Shown here: positions 1-4,574 of the stretch, in pieces
Layout: the number at the start of each line of letters is the position of its first letter
Position numbering within the stretch: the stretch's first letter is position 1
Assembly: GCA_964405075.1 (NCBI GenBank)
Contig: CAYOMP010000182.1
Coordinates: 1 to 5,150, forward strand
Direction of reading: 5' to 3'
DNA length: 5,150 bases
DNA from: CAYOMP01 sp964405075
Lineage (GTDB): Bacteria > Bacillota > Clostridia > Lachnospirales > Lachnospiraceae
Made by a program: the position numbers and the translations under genes
The notes under the pieces: generated by a model
What the model saw: the letters and a program-made list of their open reading frames with translations, nothing else
What the model was told of the DNA's origin: nothing
Database searches by the model: none

Positions 1-611
1 ATAAATTAAAGGAAAAGGCTGTAGATGGGAAAGTGGCTGCACCTGTATCTGGTACAGTAACACAGGTTAATTATGCAGCAGGTGAAAAGGTTAATGCAGA
101 TGAAACAATGGCTGTGATGCAGATAGATGGTAAAGCATATTCTTTATCAGTTTCAGTTTCAGCAGAACAGGCTAAAAGAGTAAAGGTAGGGAATAAAGCA
201 GAAATACAGGATGCGTGGAATTATGAAAATGACGTAGAAGTAGTATTGGCTGAAATTCGTCCTGATCCGGAAAATAAAGCCAAGAACAAGTTGTTAGTAT
301 TTGAGGTTAGTGGAGAAGTTGCAGAAGGTTCACAAATGAGTGTTTCAGTTGGAGAAGGTAGTAAAAATTATGATTTGATAGTTCCAACAAGTGCTATTAG
401 AGAAGACAAAGATGGCAAATTTGTTTTGGTAGTAGAATCCAAAAGTAGTCCTTTAGGTAATAGATATATTGCAACAAAAGTGGATGTAGAAGTATTAGCT
501 TCTGATGATAATAGTTCTGCCATATCAGGAGCATTATACGGAAGTGAATTTGTTATTACAACATCTACAAAACCAGTTGAACCAAAACAACAAGTCAGGT
601 TATCAAATTAG
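1..611 (+). CDS. HlyD/MacA-family efflux adaptor subunit, 5'-truncated by window edge
   Basis: This is the C-terminal part of a periplasmic-adaptor-type (membrane fusion) protein that would link an ABC-type inner-membrane exporter to the outside of the cell. The frame is open to the window edge: codons from position 3 give 202 residues before the TAG at 609-611, so the GTG at 33 is an internal valine and not the start. The first visible part, with APVSGTV and AAGEKV, is the second half of a lipoyl/barrel-sandwich domain. A beta-barrel segment follows (around YSLSVSVSAEQAKRVKVG), then a membrane-proximal beta domain carrying VPTSAIREDKDGKFVLVV and ending near KPVEPKQQVRL. This order is the usual one for HlyD/MacA proteins. 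The missing part should hold the N-terminal membrane anchor and coiled-coil hairpin. It sits 18 bases ahead of a MacB-like gene, so the two are almost certainly co-transcribed. Substrate unknown. Confidence 0.85.
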   Translation, partial: KLKEKAVDGKVAAPVSGTVTQVNYAAGEKVNADETMAVMQIDGKAYSLSVSVSAEQAKRVKVGNKAEIQDAWNYENDVEVVLAEIRPDPENKAKNKLLVFEVSGEVAEGSQMSVSVGEGSKNYDLIVPTSAIREDKDGKFVLVVESKSSPLGNRYIATKVDVEVLASDDNSSAISGALYGSEFVITTSTKPVEPKQQVRLSN

Positions 612-615
612 AAAT

Positions 616-620
616 GGAAG
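616..620 (+). promoter_or_regulatory. Ribosome binding site for the MacB-like gene
   Basis: GGAAG lies 9 bases before the ATG at 630 and just after the stop of the adaptor gene. It is a modest Shine-Dalgarno match, so translation may be partly coupled to the upstream gene. It supports 630 as the start. A second purine run (AAAAGGAAG, 761-769) sits 4 bases before an in-frame ATG at 774 and could serve an alternative, shorter product. Confidence 0.5.
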
Positions 621-629
621 CGAGTAACT

Positions 630-1742
630 ATGAAGCAGGCTATAAAGGGAATTAATATTAAAAAGATTAAAATTCCTAAAATAAATAATTGGAATTTTAA
701 GAAGTTAGATTTCAAAAAGATTAATTTAAAAGAAGTATTAACCCAAATATTTATATTAGAAAAAGGAAGTTTAATGCCGGTTATAACTGTTGTTGTGTGT
801 CTCATTATAACAATTGCTTCTATTATGTATATAAAAACCACAGTTAATGGAATGTATTCTCAGCGTATGGGAGTCAGATGGGCTGATAGTGGATATTCAC
901 AGATTAGTTGCTTCTTTTCGGATAAATCAGATATTACAGAAGATAGAATAAATAATTATCATCATATTGTAGAAAATGCTTTGACTGAAGATTCAATTAA
1001 AGCTGAGAGTGAAAATGAAAAACAAGTGGTATCTTGCTATAGTGCAAGGGGAAACATTGTTATTGACAACAATGGAATCAGTATAGAAGCTAAGGCAATA
1101 GGTGTGGGAGGAGATTTTTTCTTATTTCACCCAATTAAATTATTACAGGGTTCATATTATACTAGTGATGATATTATGGATGATTACATTATTGTAGATG
1201 AAGATGCAGCGTGGCAATTGTTTGGCTCTGGCAATATAGATGGAATGACTGTTTATATAAATGGAGTACCACACATTATAAAAGGGGTAATTCGCAGAGA
1301 TAGTGGAAGAATAAATGATTATGCCGGAAACAATAAGGCAACAGTTTATGTGTCTTATAATACTTTGTACAAATATGGCACTTGTAAAGAAATAAATACT
1401 TTTGAAATTACATTGCCTAATCCAGTTAAATCCTATGCTTACAATCTGATAAAGAAAAAAATTGATATTGATGAAGAAAATATGGAAGTAGTTGATAATT
1501 CAGCCAGATACAGTTTGGAATCTTTAATAAAAATTATTGCTGATTTTGGAAGTCGTTCTATGAATTCTAAGGAAATAGTATATCCTTATTGGGAAAATGC
1601 AGCGAGAGGATATGAGGATATTTTTGCATTACTTTTGGTCGTTGTATTTATTATGGATTTGGCTGGAGTGATTCTTGTTAGTATTTTTATTAGGAAAAAA
1701 TGGATTTTGATAAAAGAAAGGGGGCTTGTAGGTAAAGAATAA
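630..1742 (+). CDS. MacB-like two-helix ABC exporter subunit (periplasmic core domain, no FtsX bundle)
   Basis: The 370-residue protein resembles the extracytoplasmic core (MacB_PCD) of MacB/FtsX-type ABC permeases. Visible parts in order: a lysine- and isoleucine-rich cytoplasmic tail (about residues 1-45) with recurring K-K-I/L/F units; one hydrophobic helix (about 47-68); a long extracytoplasmic region (about 70-325) with the typical core signatures LLQGSYY, IIVDEDAAWQLFG, DGMTVYINGVPHIIKGVI; and a final helix (about 331-354) followed by a basic tail. Canonical MacB permeases have four helices, three of them C-terminal in the FtsX domain; here only one C-terminal helix remains, yet the frame is intact and ends just before a terminator, so this looks like a natural family form and not a broken gene. 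With the adaptor immediately upstream it probably forms part of an ABC export complex whose ATPase and true permease lie left of the window. Start at 630 chosen for its GGAAG site and tight spacing; Met49 (position 774) is an alternative. Confidence 0.75.
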   Translation: MKQAIKGINIKKIKIPKINNWNFKKLDFKKINLKEVLTQIFILEKGSLMPVITVVVCLIITIASIMYIKTTVNGMYSQRMGVRWADSGYSQISCFFSDKSDITEDRINNYHHIVENALTEDSIKAESENEKQVVSCYSARGNIVIDNNGISIEAKAIGVGGDFFLFHPIKLLQGSYYTSDDIMDDYIIVDEDAAWQLFGSGNIDGMTVYINGVPHIIKGVIRRDSGRINDYAGNNKATVYVSYNTLYKYGTCKEINTFEITLPNPVKSYAYNLIKKKIDIDEENMEVVDNSARYSLESLIKIIADFGSRSMNSKEIVYPYWENAARGYEDIFALLLVVVFIMDLAGVILVSIFIRKKWILIKERGLVGKE

Positions 1743-1756
1743 ATAAGAGAGTCTTG

Positions 1757-1797
1757 AAAGCATGGTAGTTTAATATACTGCTATGCTTTTTTTATTT
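1757..1797 (+). terminator. Intrinsic terminator of the export operon
   Basis: Left arm 1757-1768 (AAAGCATGGTAG) pairs with right arm 1778-1789 (CTGCTATGCTTT) in a 12-bp stem with two G-U pairs and a 9-base AT-rich loop. The right arm runs into seven T's (1787-1793) and then ATTT. It lies 14 bases after the stop of the MacB-like gene, which is the expected position for a Rho-independent terminator. Its T-tract also forms the left end of the adjoining palindrome. Confidence 0.85.
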
Positions 1798-1827
1798 GAT
1801 AGGAAAGTACTTTCCTATCAAATAAAA
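1790..1827. repeat. Perfect 38-bp palindrome
   Basis: Bases 1790-1808 and 1809-1827 are exact reverse complements with no spacer, centred on AGTACT; the core arm contains TTTGATAGGAAAGT. As DNA it could extrude a cruciform; as RNA it gives a hairpin of roughly 17 bp. It is not followed by a T-tract on either strand, so it is not an intrinsic terminator by itself. The arm motif CTATCAA recurs at 1926-1932. Confidence 0.9.
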
Positions 1828-1921
1828 CGCGTTGCGAAGATGCGCACACTTTTGCAGAAGATAAATGCCGCAAAATGCGACGCAAAAGCGGCGCGAGAAT
1901 GTGCCAAGGCACATTTTTTTT
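1828..1921. repeat. GC-rich structured intergenic block, candidate dispersed repeat
   Basis: Bases 1828-1912 are 46/85 G+C by hand count (54%), clearly above the AT-rich flanks. A nested fold is visible: 1829-1836 (GCGTTGCG) pairs with 1876-1883 (TGCGACGC, two G-U pairs), and inside it 1850-1855 (TTTTGC) pairs with 1870-1875 (GCAAAA), leaving a 13-base bulge and a 14-base loop. A competing stem, 1867-1871 (GCCGC) with 1888-1892 (GCGGC), would exclude part of this. CGCAAAA occurs twice, at 1869-1875 and 1881-1887. The block ends in a terminator-like hairpin. No credible coding sequence is present. It may be a repeat family member or a structured RNA; I cannot decide without a genome comparison. 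Confidence 0.55.
1898..1921 (+). terminator. Terminator-like hairpin with T8 tail
   Basis: AATGTGCC (1898-1905) and GGCACATT (1908-1915) are perfect inverted repeats around AA, giving a 7-bp stem with a CAAG tetraloop, and the right arm runs into eight T's (1914-1921). This has the full form of an intrinsic terminator but lies about 155 bases after the nearest upstream gene, behind a first complete terminator. It may be a backup terminator or the 3' end of an independent transcript from the GC-rich block. Confidence 0.65.
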
Positions 1922-1923
1922 AT

Positions 1924-1960
1924 CACTATCAATACAAAATGAATATTTTTATTGATAGTG
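1924..1960. repeat. 11-bp inverted repeat upstream of the peptidase promoter
   Basis: CACTATCAATA (1924-1934) and TATTGATAGTG (1950-1960) are exact reverse complements separated by 15 bases. No T-tract follows, so it is not a terminator. It ends 4 bases before the likely -35 box of the next operon, a position fit for an upstream operator, but it could equally be the edge of the neighbouring repeat block. Confidence 0.6.
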
Positions 1961-1976
1961 TATTATACAAAATGAA
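1932..1976 (+). repeat. 12-bp direct repeat spanning the -35 region
   Basis: ATACAAAATGAA occurs exactly at 1932-1943 and 1965-1976, 33 bases apart (about three helical turns). The first copy overlaps the loop of the inverted repeat; the second overlaps the -35 box and spacer of the peptidase promoter. Spacing on one helix face would suit a regulator that binds as a pair, but the motif is AT-rich and could be chance. Confidence 0.5.
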
Positions 1977-1992
1977 ATTCTAATGTTATAAT
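1964..1992 (+). promoter_or_regulatory. Sigma-A-type promoter with extended -10 for the peptidase/phosphatase operon
   Basis: A perfect -10 box TATAAT lies at 1987-1992 and is preceded by TG at 1984-1985, making an extended -10. With a 17-base spacer the -35 hexamer is TATACA (1964-1969), four of six consensus positions. Transcription would start near 1999, leaving a leader of about 38 bases before the ATG at 2037. Confidence 0.75.
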
Positions 1993-2022
1993 AACTCATA
2001 GTTAAGTTTAAGTAAGGTTTTT

Positions 2023-2029
2023 GAAGGAG
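2023..2029 (+). promoter_or_regulatory. Strong ribosome binding site for the Xaa-Pro peptidase
   Basis: GAAGGAG lies 7 bases before the ATG at 2037. The match and spacing are near ideal and settle the start codon. Confidence 0.85.
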
Positions 2030-2036
2030 CATTATT

Positions 2037-3113
2037 ATGAAGGAAAACAGACTAAACAGAGTATTAAAAAAATTAGAAGAAAAAGGATTGGAGCAGATGC
2101 TAATAACAGATTCAGCATCTATATTTTATCTTACAGGTAAATGGATTGCCCCAGGTGAAAGATTACTGGCATTATACATAAATAAGAATGGAAATAATAA
2201 GTTGTTTGTAAATGAATTATTTACTGTTACAGAGGATTTAGGTGTAGAAAAAGTATGGTTTTCTGATACACAAGATGGAGTAGAGATGATAGCCAAATAT
2301 ACAGATTCAAATAAGGCGATTGGTATAGATAAGAATATGGCTGCCAGATTTTTATTAAGATTAATGGAATTAAATGGAGCATCAAGCTATGTTAACGCAT
2401 CTATTTGTGTAGATAGTGTCAGGGCATGTAAGAATGCAGAAGAAATAGAAAAGATGCGTGATGCAACAAATATTAATGATAAAGCTATGGCAAGATTCAA
2501 GGAATTAGCCAAAGAAGGTGTTACAGAAGCGCAAATGGCTGACCAGATGGAAAAAATCTATAAAGACTTGGGGGCTGACGGACATTCCTTCGAACCATTA
2601 GTAGGTTTTGGTGCAAATGCAGCTATTGGACATTATGAAGGAGCCGATGGTAAATTAAAGCCAGGTGATTGTGTTCTTATTGATGTTGGATGCAAAAAAG
2701 ACAGTTACTGTGCTGATATGACAAGAACTTTCTTTTATAAAGAAGTCAGTGAAGAACATAAGAAAATATATGAATTAGTTAAGAAAGCTAATGAAACAGC
2801 GGAAAGTATTATTAAGCCCGGAGTTAGATTCTGTGATATTGACAGGGCAGCAAGAGAAGTAATTGAAGATGCAGGATATGGGGATAAATTTACTCATAGA
2901 TTAGGACATTCCATAGGAATAGAAGTTCATGAGTTTGGTGATGTATCATCTACTAATACTAATGTAGTAGAAGAAGGAATGATATTCTCTATTGAACCTG
3001 GAATATATATAGAAGGTGATATTGGAGTTAGAATTGAAGATTTAGTATTGGTTACAAAAGATGGTGTTGAAGTATTAAACCATTATTCAAAAGAATTAGA
3101 AATTATAGGTTAG
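2037..3113 (+). CDS. M24-family Xaa-Pro peptidase (aminopeptidase P / prolidase type)
   Basis: This 358-residue protein is a cytosolic metallopeptidase of family M24, expected to cleave the bond before proline in X-Pro peptides using two metal ions, usually Mn or Co. An N-terminal creatinase/prolidase-type domain (about residues 1-125, with ITDSASIFYLTG) is followed by the pita-bread catalytic domain (about 135-355). All five metal ligands are visible: D216 in LIDVGC, D227 in CADMTRTF, H291 in GHSIGIEVHE, E319 in FSIEPG and E334 in RIEDLV. The substrate-site histidines H199 (GHYEG) and H298 (VHE) are also present, so the enzyme should be active. There is no signal peptide. The length fits the short PepP/PepQ-like group (for example the YqhT type of Bacillus) better than the larger E. 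coli PepP; sequence alone does not separate aminopeptidase from dipeptidase. It has its own promoter and ribosome site and is followed 29 bases later by a PHP phosphatase, probably in the same transcript. Confidence 0.93.
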   Translation: MKENRLNRVLKKLEEKGLEQMLITDSASIFYLTGKWIAPGERLLALYINKNGNNKLFVNELFTVTEDLGVEKVWFSDTQDGVEMIAKYTDSNKAIGIDKNMAARFLLRLMELNGASSYVNASICVDSVRACKNAEEIEKMRDATNINDKAMARFKELAKEGVTEAQMADQMEKIYKDLGADGHSFEPLVGFGANAAIGHYEGADGKLKPGDCVLIDVGCKKDSYCADMTRTFFYKEVSEEHKKIYELVKKANETAESIIKPGVRFCDIDRAAREVIEDAGYGDKFTHRLGHSIGIEVHEFGDVSSTNTNVVEEGMIFSIEPGIYIEGDIGVRIEDLVLVTKDGVEVLNHYSKELEIIG

Positions 3114-3125
3114 ATATAATAGATT

Positions 3126-3131
3126 GAGGAG
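3126..3131 (+). promoter_or_regulatory. Ribosome binding site deciding the PHP-protein start
   Basis: GAGGAG lies 11 bases before the ATG at 3143. A GTG at 3131 is in the same frame but overlaps the last base of this site, so it cannot be read from it. The ATG at 3143 is therefore the better start. Confidence 0.75.
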
Positions 3132-3142
3132 TGAAGTATAAT

Positions 3143-3952
3143 ATGCATTTATTAGATTATCATATTCACACAAAATATTCTTTTGATGGACAGGAAGAAA
3201 TAGATGATATTTGTGAAAAAGCTATTGAAAGAGGCATGAAAGAAATAGCATTAACTGATCATATGGATATTTTTTCGGATAAAGAATATGGTCATATTTT
3301 AGATTGCGATAGTTTGTATAAGGATATAAAAAGGGCAAAGGATAAATATGAAGGCAGGTTAAAGGTAAAGCTTGGCGTTGAATTAGGGCAGCCACAGGCT
3401 AATCCAGGAGAAAATACAAAATTTTTAAAAGAATACGGCAAAGAATTGGATTACGTAATTGGCTCTATACATAATATGAAGGACGATATTGATGTATATT
3501 ATTATGATTTTTCGAAACTAGACTGCAATGAAGTCTATAGTGAATATTTGGATTGGCTGATTGAATTGGCAACGGGATATGATTTTGATGTTATGGGACA
3601 TTTGACTTATCCTATGCGTTATATGTTCGAGAGAGAGCAAAAAAGAATAGATTTATCACCCTTTGAAGAAAGATTTAGAAAATTATTTAAAATACTTATT
3701 GAAAAGGGAAAAGGAATAGAAATCAATACATCTGGATTAGTTCAACCTATTAATGAAACTATGCCACCTGTTGAGTTAGTTAAATTATATAAAAAATGTG
3801 GTGGGGAGATTATTACAGTAGGTTCTGATGCGCATAAGATTGAGTATGTATCTTCAACAATAAGCAAAGGATACGAAATATTAGAAGCGGCTGGATTTAA
3901 ATACATTACTTCTTTTACGAAAAGAAATCCAGAGTTTATAAAAATTAATTAG
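3143..3952 (+). CDS. PHP-domain phosphoesterase, histidinol-phosphatase (HisJ) family
   Basis: The 269-residue protein belongs to the polymerase-and-histidinol-phosphatase (PHP) family of metal-dependent phosphoesterases; characterised HisJ/HisK members convert L-histidinol phosphate to L-histidinol. All signature motifs are visible: H7 and H9 in DYHIHTKYS, D39-H40 in LTDHMD, E80 in GVELG, H110 in GSIHNM, H153 in VMGHLTYP, and D229 and H231 in GSDAHK. These should hold a trinuclear metal site in a TIM-like barrel. Length matches HisJ enzymes (about 260-270), and no membrane segment or signal is present. The GTG at 3131, which would add four residues, was rejected because it overlaps the ribosome site. 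The gene follows the M24 peptidase with a 29-base gap and shares its transcript in all likelihood; a terminator lies just after it. No other histidine gene is seen here, so histidinol phosphate is the family-based guess and another phosphorylated substrate is possible. Confidence 0.88.
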   Translation: MHLLDYHIHTKYSFDGQEEIDDICEKAIERGMKEIALTDHMDIFSDKEYGHILDCDSLYKDIKRAKDKYEGRLKVKLGVELGQPQANPGENTKFLKEYGKELDYVIGSIHNMKDDIDVYYYDFSKLDCNEVYSEYLDWLIELATGYDFDVMGHLTYPMRYMFEREQKRIDLSPFEERFRKLFKILIEKGKGIEINTSGLVQPINETMPPVELVKLYKKCGGEIITVGSDAHKIEYVSSTISKGYEILEAAGFKYITSFTKRNPEFIKIN

Positions 3953-3956
3953 AAGA

Positions 3957-4006
3957 AAAAGAACTGGGTTCGTGGTTGATGTACAACTAAGAATTCCAGT
4001 TCTTTT
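3957..4006. terminator. Bidirectional intrinsic terminator between convergent operons
   Basis: AAAAGAACTGG (3957-3967) pairs perfectly with CCAGTTCTTTT (3996-4006). Inside it, TGGTTG (3973-3978) pairs with CAACTA (3984-3989) around a 5-base loop, giving one long imperfect hairpin. On the plus strand it ends in TTTTATAT, close after the PHP gene stop; on the minus strand it is followed by TTTTTCTTCT, the better U-tract, and would stop transcripts of the minus-strand membrane protein gene 60 bases after its stop codon. Confidence 0.8.
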
Positions 4007-4065
4007 ATATAGTAAATTTACATTCTGTATATATGTTTTTTATAGAAATAATTAAAAGAAAGTCA

Positions 4066-4446
4066 CTATTTTATTTTGATTTTATTTTGGCAAGAAGGAC
4101 ATTTGATGTTATTAAGTCCCTTGGTTGCAGCAATAATCTGAGAACAATGTGGGCAAGTAGTATATTTGTGACTGGTATCCTTTTGATGACCTAATTTTAT
4201 TAAAATGAATTTAAAGGTTGGTTCAACAATTTTTATAAACATTGCATTTTCACGGTAACGTTTTATTAAGTCTTTTGAAAAAGCACGATAAGCATATAAG
4301 GCTAAAGGTACCCAGCATACTATTCTGAAAAATAATTCAGATGTAAAAGTGGCAGTCAAAGAGAGGATAACTGCAAGAGCCAACAAAGCCAAATTTAAAT
4401 AATCAACACCATATCTATCTAACATAAATCGTTTAACTCTGTCCAT
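4066..4446 (-). CDS. Small two-helix membrane protein with C-terminal zinc ribbon
   Basis: The 126-residue protein has no function I can name. A short basic start (MDRVKRFMLDRYGVDYL) leads into two hydrophobic segments (about residues 17-34 and 38-55) separated by a few residues, so a helical hairpin in the membrane is likely. A basic stretch (KDLIKRYREN, 58-67) and an amphipathic linker follow. The C-terminus has two CPxC knuckles: C98/C101 (CPHC) and C116/C119 (CPSC), 14 residues between them, the pattern of a rubredoxin-like zinc ribbon. By the positive-inside rule the ribbon should be cytoplasmic. I recall similar uncharacterised zinc-ribbon membrane proteins in Clostridia, but that is memory and not a search. 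The gene lies 123 bases downstream of sigG on the same strand; co-transcription is possible, since no convincing terminator separates them, but a separate promoter is not excluded. Confidence 0.8.
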   Translation of the reverse strand: MDRVKRFMLDRYGVDYLNLALLALAVILSLTATFTSELFFRIVCWVPLALYAYRAFSKDLIKRYRENAMFIKIVEPTFKFILIKLGHQKDTSHKYTTCPHCSQIIAATKGLNNIKCPSCQNKIKIK

Positions 4447-4451
4447 AGTAA

Positions 4452-4457
4452 CACCTC
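4452..4457 (-). promoter_or_regulatory. Ribosome binding site of the zinc-ribbon membrane protein
   Basis: Read on the minus strand, TGAGGTG is followed by TTACT and the ATG at 4446-4444. GAGGTG is a strong anti-16S match with 5-base spacing, which fixes the start. Confidence 0.75.
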
Positions 4458-4525
4458 ATTTATTTTAAAAGTAATTTTTATAGTACACATTGTAACAAGT
4501 ACTTATTTACTACACATAAAGATAT

Positions 4526-4574
4526 ATTAATTAACTGTGAAATTTGATTTAAGAATAGGTAAAAGTTAATTAAT
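4526..4574. repeat. AT-rich 11-bp inverted repeat overlapping the sigG stop
   Basis: ATTAATTAACT (4526-4536) and AGTTAATTAAT (4564-4574) are exact reverse complements 27 bases apart; the right copy covers the sigG stop codon (4570-4572). There are almost no G-C pairs and no U-tract follows on the minus strand, so it is a poor terminator. It may be chance in AT-rich DNA. Confidence 0.35.

Noticed and set aside
33..35. GTG as start of the adaptor gene
   Set aside because: The frame is open upstream to the window edge, no ribosome site precedes it, and it falls within a lipoyl-type domain.
608..841. Minus-strand open frame of 77 codons
   Set aside because: It lies opposite the MacB-like gene start; its hydrophobic look is the complement of lysine-rich and membrane-helix codons. 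No ribosome site or context supports it.
1790..1960. CRISPR array or insertion sequence
   Set aside because: Repeats are inverted or present only twice, without regular spacers, and no transposase or Cas gene is present in the window.
1783..1983. Plus-strand open frame of 66 codons across the intergenic block
   Set aside because: Its ATG lies inside the right arm of a terminator, there is no ribosome site, and it runs through the palindrome, the GC-rich fold and a second terminator-like hairpin. The peptide resembles no family I know.
3131..3133. GTG as start of the PHP gene
   Set aside because: It overlaps the GAGGAG ribosome site; the ATG at 3143 has proper spacing and places the HIHT motif at the usual distance from the N-terminus.
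4477..4482. Minus-strand TATAAA as a promoter for the zinc-ribbon protein gene
   Set aside because: The -10 is acceptable and well placed, but no recognisable -35 lies 16-18 bases ahead, and a match to forespore sigma promoters was too weak to claim.
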